Assembly: GCA_022447545.1 (NCBI GenBank)
Contig: JAKVBI010000016.1
Location: 111,001-175,000, forward strand
DNA: 64,000 nt
Direction: 5' to 3'
Source of the DNA: Myxococcota bacterium
GTDB lineage: Bacteria; Myxococcota_A; UBA9160; SMWR01
Part shown: one piece after another, positions 8,204-18,400 of the stretch
Numbering within the stretch: position 1 is the stretch's first letter
How the letters are laid out: every line of letters starts with the position of its first letter
Notes under the pieces: generated by a model
Database searches by the model: none
The model's input: only the letters and a program-made list of their open reading frames with translations
Told to the model about the DNA's origin: nothing
Made by a program: the position numbers and the translations under genes

Positions 8204-9819
8204 GGGGGGAGAGGTCAAGGAGCCCTGAATCGGAAGCGGGCGGCGCCATGCTGCGCTCGATTCGGATTGCACTCCTGGCGGGCTACGTCGTCGTCTCGTT
8301 CTGGTCGTTTCCGCAGCCCGTACTCGGAGTCGTGGTGGATCTGGGAGCCGGCTTGGCTTGGTTCGCTCCAGCCCTGCTGGTGCTTGGATTGCGTGGCCTC
8401 GCGCCGCGACAGGCCGCGCTTTGGGGGTTTACGGCGGCGCTGGTGGCTCACTCGGCGATCCTTCACTGGATCTACGTCGTGACCGTGACCTACGGCCATG
8501 CGGCGGCCATCGTGGGTTGGGTCGCTCCGGTCTTCCTTGCGGTCTACGTCGCATTGCCCACGGCATTGTTTGGCGGTCTGCTCTCGTGGCTATCGCGCCG
8601 AGGTCTCGACGGTGCCTTCGCAGTGGCGGCGCTGTGGATGTCACTGGACCAATTGCGCAGCTGGTTGTTCACCGGCTTCCCCTGGGCATCTCTGGGGTAT
8701 GCCCAGCACCTCAACCCCGCCATGCTCGGCCTCGCGTCCCTGATCGGTGTCTACGGCCTGTCCTTCGTGACCGCCCTGGGAGGGGTGGCTCTGGCCCATC
8801 TGGGGCTCGCGATTCGTGAGGGTCTTCGGCCGGCGAGGCAGGATATTTGGGCGCTGGTCTGTGTGGTACTGCTGCTGGTGCTGGGTTGGGGCTCGTTTCG
8901 GGCTGTGGACGACGTGGGGCTTCCACGTGTTCGAGTCGCCGTTGCTCAGGGGAACATCGAACAGGGAGTCAAGTGGAGCCCGGCCTGGAAGGATCGGACT
9001 CTGAGTATCTATGAGGGCCTCACCCGCCAGGCCGCAGAGGCGGGGGCGCAGATCGTGGTCTGGCCCGAGTCCGCCGTGCCGGGCGGACTCGAACCATATG
9101 CCCAAACGGGCCGCCGTGTGGCGGATCTTGCGCGAGAGACCGGTGTTTCCTTGGTGGTGGGTGCGGTAGGCCTCGAATACGATCGTGTGGGTCGCGTGGA
9201 GAGGTTCTTCGATAGCGCGTTCGTGTTGGATGCCGCAGGTCGGATCCAGCACCGATACGACAAATCCCACCTGGTCCCATTTGGGGAATACGTTCCATTC
9301 CGCGACCTGATCGGTCGCTTCATGTCCGCGGTAGCACGCGGAATCGCCACGGGAGATGTCTCCCAGGGGTCGGGGCCTCGTGCTCTCACGGTTCCTCTCG
9401 AGGTTGGCCCCGATGCCCGGGTCGGACTGCCGGTCTGCTTCGAGTTGTTGTTTCCAGCTCTGGTTCGCGGCTTCGTGGCAGACGGCGCCCAGGCACTTTT
9501 CGCCATGACCAACGACGCCTGGTACGGGCGCACCGGCGCCCCCTATCAATTCCTCGCCATCACGGCGTTGCGGTCTGCCGAAAACCGGATCTGGACAGCC
9601 CGGGCGGCCAATACGGGTGTTTCTGCCTTCATCGACGCTCGGGGGCGCGTGCGATCCCAGACGCGGATCTTCGAGCCCGGGCTGCTTCTTGAGGATGTCC
9701 CATTGCGCGCGGGCCCCCGGGGCGGTTCTCTCTACACCCGGCACGGAGGGTGGATCACCGCCGCAGGCTGGCTCACGGTTTCGGCCCTGCTGGTGGTGGG
9801 GCTTCGTCGAGCGCGCTGA
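8200..9819 (+). CDS. lnt: apolipoprotein N-acyltransferase
   Basis: Lnt adds the third acyl chain to the N-terminal Cys of lipoproteins at the periplasmic face of the inner membrane. The first half has about six hydrophobic helices, the second half is a nitrilase-type domain, and a final transmembrane segment ends the protein. From ATG 8200 (539 residues) the catalytic triad is Glu290 (WPESAVPGG), Lys355 (YDKSHLVPFGE) and Cys413 (LPVCFE). This spacing is close to the E. coli enzyme. ATG 8200 overlaps the ybeY stop by 4 bp. ATG 8248 is a plausible shorter start, because the first 16 residues are polar and not obviously part of the protein. Confidence 0.92.
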   Translation: MRGERSRSPESEAGGAMLRSIRIALLAGYVVVSFWSFPQPVLGVVVDLGAGLAWFAPALLVLGLRGLAPRQAALWGFTAALVAHSAILHWIYVVTVTYGHAAAIVGWVAPVFLAVYVALPTALFGGLLSWLSRRGLDGAFAVAALWMSLDQLRSWLFTGFPWASLGYAQHLNPAMLGLASLIGVYGLSFVTALGGVALAHLGLAIREGLRPARQDIWALVCVVLLLVLGWGSFRAVDDVGLPRVRVAVAQGNIEQGVKWSPAWKDRTLSIYEGLTRQAAEAGAQIVVWPESAVPGGLEPYAQTGRRVADLARETGVSLVVGAVGLEYDRVGRVERFFDSAFVLDAAGRIQHRYDKSHLVPFGEYVPFRDLIGRFMSAVARGIATGDVSQGSGPRALTVPLEVGPDARVGLPVCFELLFPALVRGFVADGAQALFAMTNDAWYGRTGAPYQFLAITALRSAENRIWTARAANTGVSAFIDARGRVRSQTRIFEPGLLLEDVPLRAGPRGGSLYTRHGGWITAAGWLTVSALLVVGLRRAR

Positions 9820-9838
9820 CTCCCGGCTTTGAGGGAGT
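9819..9838 (+). other. hairpin in the lnt-prfB gap
   Basis: A 6-bp perfect inverted repeat (ACTCCC / GGGAGT) with an 8-nt loop starts at the last base of lnt. It is not followed by a T-tract. It may be a weak terminator or an mRNA processing or protection element. Confidence 0.25.
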
Positions 9839-9886
9839 GGAGGGGTGGCGCGAGGGTCGAGCCCGTCTTTGTGCGAAGGGGGATGT

Positions 9887-11027
9887 ATGAGCGAAGAAAA
9901 CAGCCCGGTCGACTCCAGCGAACTCGCCGAACGATTGCGCGCCTTGCGTGAGCGTGTCGAAGAGTTCCGGGGGCGGCTTTGACCCAGCTCGCCTCCGCCT
10001 GCGTCTCGAGGCCCTCGAGGCCGACATCGCACGCCCCGATCTCTGGGATGACCCGGACCAGGCTCAGAAGGTTTTGCGGGAGAAGAGTGGAGTCGACCGA
10101 GAACTCCAGGTCTTCGAGCAACTCGAGAGCTACCTCGATGACGCTGAGGTCCTGCTCGATCTCGCCACCGAAGCCGACGATCAGGCCACGCGCGACGAAG
10201 CGGCCGAGAAACTTTCGCTCGCCGATGCGGAGCTTGCAGAGGCCGAGCTTCGTCGTTTGCTCGGTGGGGAGCACGACACCTCGAATGCCATCGTGTCCAT
10301 CAACCCCGGCGCGGGGGGAACCGATGCTTGCGACTGGGCGGAGATGCTTCTGCGCATGTATCTGCGATGGGCGGAGCGTAGAGGTTTTCAATCACAGGTT
10401 CTCGATCTGCAAGCCGGCGATGAAGCAGGCATCAAAAACGCGACCGTGACATTTTCGGGCCCCTATGCATTCGGCTACACGAATGCCGAAGAAGGCGTAC
10501 ACCGGCTGGTTCGTATCTCTCCCTTCGATTCGCAGTCACGTCGACACACGGCTTTTGCGAGCGTGACCGTCACCCCGGAGATCGACGATGCGATCGAGAT
10601 CGAACTGGATGACAAAGATCTGAGGATAGACACCTATCGCTCCGGAGGAGCGGGAGGCCAGCACGTCAATAAGACGGACTCTGCGGTTCGCATCACCCAC
10701 CTGCCGTCGGGGCTCGTCGTGCAGTGTCAGAACGAGCGTTCTCAACACAAGAATCGCTCGAGTGCCATGAAGGTGCTGCGAGCTCGACTGTACGACAAGG
10801 CGCGTCGTGAGCACGAGGAGGAACTGGCCCAGGCGAGAGGGGACCAGCGACAGATCGACTTTGGCAGTCAGATTCGCTCTTATACCCTTCATCCGCAGCA
10901 GCGGGTCAAGGACCATCGCACGGGTGTCGAAACGGGGAATGTGGACGCTGTCCTCGAAGGAGACCTCGATACTTTTATCCGCGCGACCCTCCTGGAACGC
11001 GCGCGAGTAGCCGGGGAGGATCCGTGA
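9887..11027 (+). CDS. prfB: peptide chain release factor 2 (programmed +1 frameshift)
   Basis: RF2 recognises UGA and UAA and triggers peptide release. Translation starts at ATG 9887 (AAGGGGG at 9876-9882). After 31 codons it meets an in-frame TGA at 9980-9982 within CTTTGAC. Skipping T9980 joins 9887-9979 to 9981-11027 and gives one 379-residue protein. The stop-recognition tripeptide SPF is at 211-213 and the peptidyl-transferase GGQ at 256-258. Both are offset by the same 6 residues from the E. coli protein, which supports the joined reading. Expression is expected to be self-limiting: high RF2 favours termination at the internal TGA. The final GTGA overlaps the lysS start. Confidence 0.95.
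9969..9983 (+). promoter_or_regulatory. prfB +1 recoding site
   Basis: The site has the three classical elements: an internal Shine-Dalgarno-like GGGGG (9969-9973), a 3-nt spacer, and the slippery CTT followed by TGA C (9977-9983). The ribosome slips from CTT to TTT, then reads GAC. The reading frames on both sides encode conserved RF2 sequence. Confidence 0.93.
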
Positions 11028-12511
11028 GCGAGCGTGAGATCGAAGCGAGGCGAGCGCGATTGCAAGAGTTGCGCGAGGAGGGTGTCGACCCCTATCCGGC
11101 GCGGGTCGGCCCCCGAACCGCGGTGCGAGAAGTCGTGGCCGAGTATGGAGAGGCCACCGCTGAGGAGCTCGAGCAAGCCGCCCCCAAGGTTGCTGTAGCG
11201 GGCCGGATCATGGCGGTTCGCTCCTTCGGGAAGCTGGTCTTCCTCCAAGTGCTCGAGGACGGCGCAGCGCTCCAATTGTCGGCCAGGAAGAAGGAGATGT
11301 CCCCCGAGTCCTTCGCCTTTGTGAAGAGACTCGACGTTGGGGATTTCGTACGCGCCGAGGGGGCTCTCTGGAGAACGCGAACTGGCGAACTCACCGTCGA
11401 TGTGCGGGAAGCCCAGATCCTCGCCAAGAGCGTCCGTCCGCTTCCTGAAAAGTGGCACGGTTTGAGCGACGTGGAGCTGCGCTTTCGCAGGCGTTTTCTC
11501 GACCTGCTCGTCAACGAGGAGTCGCGACGGATCGCGTTGGTGCGCAGTCGGACGCTTTCGGCCATGCGCTCATTCCTGGATGAACGGGGGTTCATGGAGG
11601 TCGAGACGCCCGTGCTGCAGCCCCTCTACGGCGGTGCGGCAGCGAGGCCCTTTTCGACCCATCACAACACCTACGATCAAACTCTCTTTCTTCGAATCTC
11701 CGACGAGTTGTACTTGAAGCGCTTGGTGGCTGGTGGGCTCGATCGGGTCTACGAGATCGGTCACAACTTTCGAAACGAGGGGATCTCGCGCAAACACAAC
11801 CCCGAGTTCACGATGATGGAGTGCTACCAAGCTTACGCTGATTACCGCGACATGATGGAACTCACGGAGGCGATGGTGAGTGAGATCGCTCTCGCGGTGC
11901 GAGGCACGACGAAGGTTGAGTTCCAGGGCGAGTCCATCGACCTGGGGAGTTGGACCCAGATTCCACTTCGCGACGCCATCCATGATGCGACGGGCGTCGA
12001 TTTCGTCGAGCACGACGATTTGGATGGCTTGCGGGGCGCCGTGCGAGCCAAGGGGCTCGGCGAGGCGGCGGCTCCCAGTTGGGCGAAGTTGGTGGATGAT
12101 TTGTTCAGCGAGCACGTGGAGCCGTCACTCATTCAGCCCACCTTCATGGTCGATTATCCCAGGGAGCTCTCGCCGCTCGCGAAAAGCTCGCCCCGCGATC
12201 CGCGCCTGGTGGAGCGATTCGAACCGTTCATCGGAGGCATGGAGATCGGCAACGCATTCAGTGAGTTGAACGACCCCGACGATCAACGCGATCGGCTGGA
12301 ACGCCAACAAGAGGCGCAGCTCTCGGGCGATGACGAAGCCCATCCTCTGGACGAGGATTACCTGCTAACCCTCGAATATGGTTTGCCTCCCACCGGAGGT
12401 CTTGGCATCGGGGTCGATCGGCTCGTCATGGTTCTTGCGGACGCTCCCAATTTGAGGGAGGTCATCCTCTTCCCCCATCTCCGTCCCGAATCGGATGGCG
12501 GATCGTCCTGA
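11024..12511 (+). CDS. lysS: lysyl-tRNA synthetase, class II
   Basis: A 495-residue class II LysRS that charges tRNA-Lys. The N-terminal OB-fold (about 55-150) binds the anticodon. The catalytic core has motif 2 in HNFRNEGISRKHNPEF and motif 3 in GGLGIGVDRLVM near the C-terminus. Length and motif order are normal. The start is GTG 11024, overlapping the prfB stop by 4 bp. Its own TGA shares one base with the ATG of the following LolC/E-type gene, so prfB, lysS and the lol genes appear to be translated from one transcript. The prfB-lysS pairing is common in proteobacteria. Confidence 0.96.
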   Translation: MSEREIEARRARLQELREEGVDPYPARVGPRTAVREVVAEYGEATAEELEQAAPKVAVAGRIMAVRSFGKLVFLQVLEDGAALQLSARKKEMSPESFAFVKRLDVGDFVRAEGALWRTRTGELTVDVREAQILAKSVRPLPEKWHGLSDVELRFRRRFLDLLVNEESRRIALVRSRTLSAMRSFLDERGFMEVETPVLQPLYGGAAARPFSTHHNTYDQTLFLRISDELYLKRLVAGGLDRVYEIGHNFRNEGISRKHNPEFTMMECYQAYADYRDMMELTEAMVSEIALAVRGTTKVEFQGESIDLGSWTQIPLRDAIHDATGVDFVEHDDLDGLRGAVRAKGLGEAAAPSWAKLVDDLFSEHVEPSLIQPTFMVDYPRELSPLAKSSPRDPRLVERFEPFIGGMEIGNAFSELNDPDDQRDRLERQQEAQLSGDDEAHPLDEDYLLTLEYGLPPTGGLGIGVDRLVMVLADAPNLREVILFPHLRPESDGGSS

Positions 12512-14457
12512 TGCTTTGGGAGCTCGTTACTGCCGCCGGAGGAACGCTCGCTCTGAGCTTCGTGGTGGCCATCGCGTTCGGGGTCGGTGCCTTTGCGCTT
12601 CTGTTCCTGGGCTCCGCCATCGTGGCCCTCGACAGCTTTGCCCGGGTCGCATTCAGCATCAGGAATCGGTTTTTGGTGTGGCTCCTGGGCTCGTCCATGT
12701 TGGCATTCGTGGGGCTGCGGGAGTGGGCGCCGGAGCATGCAGGGGAACCGCTTAACTTTCAGGTCCAAGCCTTCGCGCTGGCATTCGGCGGAGCGGGTGC
12801 CGCGTTGGCGGGTAGCATGGTGTTCATCTGGATTCTCCTTCGGTACCTGACTCCCACGCGGATGGCGAAGATCTCGCTCGGTGCCCTTGGAGTCGCTTAT
12901 TCGCTGATGATCGGCGGAAGTTCCGATCCCACGTTTGCACTGGTCCCTGCTTTGTTCGTCGCCGGGACGGGAGCCCTGTTGCGTTTCCGCTCCCGTAGGG
13001 GCGGGAGGGAATCGATCGCAGAGGGAATGTCCTGGGTGCTGGCTTTGTCGATGCTGCCAGGCGTTTGTGTCGCCCTGGCTTTGGCGGAGCCGAGCCTCGA
13101 GGTGACGACCGCGGGGACCTCGTTTCTTGGATTCCTCGTGCTGCTGGTCCTGTTTGGATTGCTCCCTCTGGCAACTGCTGGCCTGCTCGAATCGCGCGGT
13201 GGAGTCGAGTGGTTCATCGCGCGCCGCTACCTGGTTGCGAAGCGGCGACAGACCTTCATCTCCGTGATCACCGGCATCTGTATCCTCGGGATTGCTGCAG
13301 GGGTGTGGCTGATCATCACGGTGCTCTCGGTCATGAACGGCTTCGAGCGGACCTGGCGAGACGAGATCATCGGCAATCGCGCTCATTTTACGGTCAACAG
13401 TGGCCTTGGGCCCTTTGGCGACTACGGGGCGATCCTCAACCGCGTGGAAGCTGTTCCCGACGTCGTTGCGGCGTCGCCATTTCTCGATGCCGAGGGCATG
13501 GTGCGGGGAAATGCGGGAGCGATCATGGCCATGAGGCTTCGGGGAATCGACCCCGAGCGGGTGGGGCGGGTCACCGACCTCGAGGAGGATTTGATCGGGG
13601 GCTCTCTGGATTCTCTCATCGAGACCGCCGAGGGGCGTGATCCGGGCATCGTGATCGGTAGCCAGTTGGCTAGCGCCCTGGCTTTGGAACTTGGCGATCC
13701 CATGGTGGTGATCTCTCCCTTTGGCGGTCCACAAACGCCGCTGGGGCCCGCCCCTCGTTTGACCCGTTTCGAGGTCACGGGAGTCTTCGAGTCGAGTTTC
13801 TTTCAATACGACGAGATGTTCACCTACGTGAATCTCGCCGCCGCCCAGGACTTTCGAAGGGCCCCGGACGTCGTGGACGGGATCGAAGGCCGAACCACAG
13901 ACTTCTACCGTTCCGCGCGAGTGGCGGCAGCCGTGGAGGATACCCTCGGGTTTCCGTACTTCACGAGGGATTGGAAGGAGTTCTTTCCCGCATTTTTTCA
14001 GGCCCTCAAGAGTGAGCGCGTGATGATGTTCATTCTGCTCGCCATGATCATGGTGGTGGCATCGTTCTCGATCGTGTCGACTCTGGTGATGATGATCATG
14101 GAGAAATCCAGTGACATCGCGATCCTCAAGGCAATGGGTGCCCCCGAGGAAAGCATCGAGCGGATCTTTGCCATCGAGGGGGTTCTGATCGGGTTGTCGG
14201 GGACGCTCCTCGGAGTGATCGCGGGGATCGCCTTCACCGGGAGAATCGCCTGGATCCAGGCGCAGATCGAGGCAATTACCGGAATCGACACCCTGCCCGC
14301 GAGTGTCTACCAGTTCTCGACCCTTCCCGCCGAGTTCAATGCGACTCAGATCGCACTGGCGATCGGGTTGGCCATGGTGCTGGCGCTCGGCGCGACGTTG
14401 TTGCCCAGTCGACAAGGTGCCCGCATCGATCCGGTAGAGGCACTTCGCTATGAGTGA
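12511..14457 (+). CDS. lolC: LolC/LolE-type lipoprotein-release permease with extra N-terminal membrane domain
   Basis: The last 414 residues (from about 235) are a complete LolC/E permease: an amphipathic lead (FIARRYLVAKRR), a first transmembrane helix, the large periplasmic domain, and three C-terminal helices ending in DPVEALRYE. With LolD it extracts lipoproteins from the inner membrane for LolA. Before this core lies an unusual 234-residue region with about seven hydrophobic segments (roughly 12-40, 53-68, 83-112, 119-134, 139-155, 172-190, 200-226). I do not recognise that region as a known domain. Only one LolC/E gene is present beside lolD, consistent with a homodimeric LolF-like transporter. 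ATG 12511 overlaps the lysS stop by one base. Confidence 0.88.
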   Translation: MLWELVTAAGGTLALSFVVAIAFGVGAFALLFLGSAIVALDSFARVAFSIRNRFLVWLLGSSMLAFVGLREWAPEHAGEPLNFQVQAFALAFGGAGAALAGSMVFIWILLRYLTPTRMAKISLGALGVAYSLMIGGSSDPTFALVPALFVAGTGALLRFRSRRGGRESIAEGMSWVLALSMLPGVCVALALAEPSLEVTTAGTSFLGFLVLLVLFGLLPLATAGLLESRGGVEWFIARRYLVAKRRQTFISVITGICILGIAAGVWLIITVLSVMNGFERTWRDEIIGNRAHFTVNSGLGPFGDYGAILNRVEAVPDVVAASPFLDAEGMVRGNAGAIMAMRLRGIDPERVGRVTDLEEDLIGGSLDSLIETAEGRDPGIVIGSQLASALALELGDPMVVISPFGGPQTPLGPAPRLTRFEVTGVFESSFFQYDEMFTYVNLAAAQDFRRAPDVVDGIEGRTTDFYRSARVAAAVEDTLGFPYFTRDWKEFFPAFFQALKSERVMMFILLAMIMVVASFSIVSTLVMMIMEKSSDIAILKAMGAPEESIERIFAIEGVLIGLSGTLLGVIAGIAFTGRIAWIQAQIEAITGIDTLPASVYQFSTLPAEFNATQIALAIGLAMVLALGATLLPSRQGARIDPVEALRYE

Positions 14458-15160
14458 CGTGCTTCTCCGGGCAAAGGATCTTGGCAAGGTCTATACCACG
14501 GGCGATGGCTCCATCGATGTCCTGCGCGGGGTCGGAATGGAACTGCGCGAAGGAGAGCGCGTGGCCATCGTGGGGCGCTCGGGCGTGGGGAAGTCGACGC
14601 TGCTCCACGTTCTCGGAACCCTCGATCGTCCAACGACCGGGACGGTTCATTTCCGCGGTGAGGACCTCTTTGCCAAGACGCCGTTGGAGTTGGCGCGGTT
14701 CCGGAACCGGAGCCTTGGCTTCATTTTTCAGTTTCATCACCTTCTGCCGGAGTTCAATGCCCTGGAGAACGTGATGATGCCCGGCCTGATCGCCGACACC
14801 GCGTTTTCAGAAATCCAGGATCGAGCCGAACGGATGCTGGTGGAGGTCGGACTCGAGGATCGAATTCTCCACCCGGTGGGCAAGTTGTCGGGGGGAGAGC
14901 GCCAGCGCGTGGCCGTTGCTCGCGCCCTCGTGCTCGAACCCGCATTGGTGCTGGCTGATGAGCCCACCGGAAACCTCGATCCCGGTACCGGGGATCGGAT
15001 TCTTGCGTTGTTGCTGGAGATGAACCGGGTCCATGGCACGGCTCTGGTGATTGTGACCCACAGCTCGGGTCTGGCAGGTGCCATCGGGAGGCAGTGTGTG
15101 CTCAACGACGGCTCTCTGACCGACCTCGCTCCCGAAGCCCCGGGCGGTTCAACCGCTTGA
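14450..15160 (+). CDS. lolD: lipoprotein-releasing ABC transporter ATPase LolD
   Basis: A 236-residue ABC ATPase powering lipoprotein release. Walker A GRSGVGKST is at residues 42-50, the signature LSGGE at 146-150, and Walker B LVLADEPTGNLD follows. The FQFHHLLPEFNALENV stretch after the Q-loop is characteristic of the LolD/MacB branch. ATG 14450 overlaps the end of the permease gene by 8 bp, so the two are translationally coupled. The next gene is bamA after a 271-bp gap that carries a promoter candidate. Confidence 0.94.
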   Translation: MSDVLLRAKDLGKVYTTGDGSIDVLRGVGMELREGERVAIVGRSGVGKSTLLHVLGTLDRPTTGTVHFRGEDLFAKTPLELARFRNRSLGFIFQFHHLLPEFNALENVMMPGLIADTAFSEIQDRAERMLVEVGLEDRILHPVGKLSGGERQRVAVARALVLEPALVLADEPTGNLDPGTGDRILALLLEMNRVHGTALVIVTHSSGLAGAIGRQCVLNDGSLTDLAPEAPGGSTA

Positions 15161-15250
15161 AGCTTCCCCGCCGACTTCCGTCCGGCCTGTGAAGAGTGTC
15201 CGACCCTGGTTTAACTCTCTGATTCTAAAGAGAAAATAACCTGACCGGGC

Positions 15251-15279
15251 TTGTTCCCTGGGCCGCGCGCGTCTAGACT
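15251..15279 (+). promoter_or_regulatory. candidate promoter for the bamA operon
   Basis: TTGTTC (15251-15256), a 17-bp spacer and TAGACT (15274-15279) lie in the 271-bp gap between lolD and bamA. Just upstream, 15214-15240 is AT-rich compared with its surroundings and could act as an UP element. It also contains a weak 5-bp hairpin (TCTCT / AGAGA). I searched for a sigma-E type site, since bamA and skp are envelope-stress genes in E. coli, and saw none. Confidence 0.4.
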
Positions 15280-15431
15280 CGGCGCCGCAGGGGGGATCCG
15301 CGGCGGAGCGGTGCGAGGCGGTCTCGACGATCCGCTGGGGAGTGGGGCGCCGGCAGGGGCTGGTGGGATGCCTTTGCGGGTGTCTCCTCGATCCGTGGGC
15401 CTGGCAGGGCCCCGTGGTGCCGGGGGATGGG

Positions 15432-18400
15432 TTGCAGGTGATTCGATGCGGTCCCGCACATTTCGCGCTCCGACCGCGAATCGGACCGGGGTCGAATCTC
15501 CTCCGGATTGCGTGGGCGCTCGTGTCGGCGGGCCTGCTTCTCGCGGCCCTTCCCGTTTTCGCTCAGGGGTCCACATCTCCGGGACCCTCGGAGGCCATCG
15601 ACGCCGATTTGCCGGTGGTTGCCGTGTTGCCCTTCCGTGTGCACAGCGCCAAGCCCATCGAATTCTTGGGGACCTCTCTCTCCAATCTCGTGCGTTCACG
15701 TCTCGAAGAAGGCGGGCAGGTGACCGTCGTGCCCGCCGAACAGGTCGACGAAGTGCTCGGCGGTCGTGCCGCGGAGCCGACCTCGGATGGGGCTGTTCGT
15801 GAAATCGCCGTGGAACTCGGGGCCGGATTCGTCGTGGCGGGCAGTATCACCGAACTGGCCGGGAGTTATAGCCTCGACGTGCGGTTGACTCCTGCGGCGG
15901 TTGGACAGCCCAGCCGGACACGGGTACTCACCGCTGAGAGTGACAGCGAGTTACTCGAACTCGTGGATGAGCTGGCCGGCATGATACGGGAGAATGTGCT
16001 GGGCTCCGCATCCTCCACAGTGATGCGGGTCGATTTGGATGGCATCCCAGATGTCGACGGGCGTCTGGGGAATCAGCTCGAGACCACGGTCGGACAGCCC
16101 TACGATCCAGCAGCCGTCGCTGCAGACCTCGCATTGCTTCGGGCGGATACTGAGATCGCCAGTGCCGAGGTGGAGACTGAGCGGAGGGCTGAAGGCGTTT
16201 GGGTTCGTTTCGTGATCACGCCCGCAAGGGCAACGGTCGCTGAATCCGGTTCGGTCGGGCCGGAAACCACGATTTTGAAGGTTTCGATTCGTGGTAACCG
16301 GCGCATTGAGAGCGATGCGATTCGTGTGAGGATCGGAACCCGGGCCGGGCAGGTCTACAGCCCCGGCCGAATCGCCGCTGATGTCCGGGCGATTTACGCA
16401 CTCGGGTTCTTCCGCAACGTGACTGTATCCATCGATCCCCGGGCCGAGGGGTTGGATGTGGTCTTCGACGTAGAAGAGAACCCGGTCGTACGTGAGATTT
16501 CGATTTCGGGCAATGACAACGTCGACGGTGAGAAGATTCGAGACATCCTCACCCTGACCACTGGGTCTACGTTGGACTACCCACTGTTGTTCGAGAATCG
16601 GGCCCGCATCGCCGCGCTTTACCGAGCCGAGGGCTACTACCTCGCGGAAGTGGGCTATGAGGTCGAACCGCTCTCGGAAGCATCGGTAGCGGTGCAGTTC
16701 GAAGTCGATGAGGGGAAGAAACTCAAGCTTCGGAAGATCGAGTTCTCTGGAAACGAGTTCTTCTCGGATCGGGAACTACAGTCGAAGTTCTCCACCAAGA
16801 CCTGGAAGTTCTGGTCTTACGCCACGTCCTGGTTCGACCGCTCAGGTACCTATTCCGAACCCCTGTTCATGCAGGATCTACAGTCCATCGAGCGGATGTA
16901 CACGGATGCCGGCTTCCTGCGCGTGGGAATCGGCCTACCGGTCGTGATTCCCAGTGAAGATGGGCTTTCGATTCTGGTGGAGATTCAGGAGGGAAGAAGG
17001 TTCAAGGTGGGGACCCTCGATGTGGCGGGGGACAAGACCATCGATATCGACGCTCTCAAGGAGATGCTCGCTCTTTCGACCGATGAGTGGTTCAACCGAA
17101 GCGATTTGACGCGGGATGTCGACCATCTCACGGCCTACTACACGGATCGGGGGTTCTACTTCGCAAACGTCACTCCCCTGACCCGGCTCAGTGAAGAGTC
17201 CGACGATGTCGACGTCACTTTCCAGGTGCGAAAGGGACCGCTCTACTTCATTCGGCAAATCGATATTTCGGGCAACACGGTGACCGTGGACCCCGTGATT
17301 CGTCGCGAATTGACGGTGGTGGAGGGAGAGCTCTACTCACGTCGAGAACTCCTGCTTTCCCAGGGAAAGGTGGACCGACTGGGCTACTTCGAGGAGGTCG
17401 ATTTCCGTCCGGAGCCGACCGAAGAGCCGGATCAACTGGATCTTCAAGTCTCGGTGGTGGAGCGCCCCACGGGTTCCTTCAGTTTCGGAGCGGGTTATTC
17501 CTCCCAGGATGGCTTCGTCGTGACGGGTTCACTCGCCCAGAGCAACCTGTTCGGTAGGGGATACGGCGCCAATATTTCGGTGGATCTCGGGGGTCAGACC
17601 CAGCGATTCTTCGTCAGTTTGTCGGATCCCGCATTCTTGGGGTCTACCTACAGTGCGGGCCTGACCGTTTATCGAACGAGTCTTCGATTCGAGGATTTCG
17701 ACCAGCAGCAGTTTGGTGGCGAGGTCGTATTCGGACATGCGCTGAGTCGGGATAATCGGTCTCGGGGCGCGTTGCGCTATGGGATCAGCGTTCGCCAGAT
17801 CGATGACGACCGACAATTTCAGGCTGCTGCAGTCATCTTGCGGGAGGTTCTTGCGGAAGAGATCACGAGCAGTTCGGTGGGGTTGAATTTCACTCGCGAC
17901 GCGCGAAACGATCGGTTCGCACCGACCGAGGGGTATCGGCTGGCGGGAAGTCTCGAGTACGCGGGGCTCGGCTTCACCACCACCTTTGCGCGCATAGAGG
18001 CTCGGGCCGAGTGGTTCCTAGGTGCGCCCTCATGGATGCTGCCGAATTCCACCTTCGTTCTCAGCTCGAGAGTGGGTTACGCACTGCCTCTGAACAGCAT
18101 CGACGATTTCAATTTCCCCGCAGTGGGGGCGGAACCCGCCGATTGCCAGGGCCAGGGGGGGACACTGGATTGTCGAACCCTGGATCAGATCGATACGAAT
18201 ATCAGGCTGCCGCTTTCCGAGCGTTACTTTCTGGGTGGCCTCGGTATCTTTCAACTTCGCGGGTTCCGCCAGCGTTCCGTGGGGCCGCGGCGGACGATCA
18301 TCTCCCCTGTGGGCACTGCCAATAGTGGCTGGTATACGCCGGCAGGGGGGAATCAGTTCGACGACACGGAGATTTCCCAGTTCGCCAATCTGGATGCCAC

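Noticed and set aside
12358-14487. A 709-codon open frame antisense to the LolC/E-type gene
   Set aside because: High GC makes long antisense frames common; its translation is Gln/Arg/His-rich low-complexity and overlaps well-supported genes on the plus strand.
15161-15431. Sigma-E promoter for bamA
   Set aside because: A TCTGA-like -10 exists near 15217 but there is no GGAACTT-type box at the right distance.
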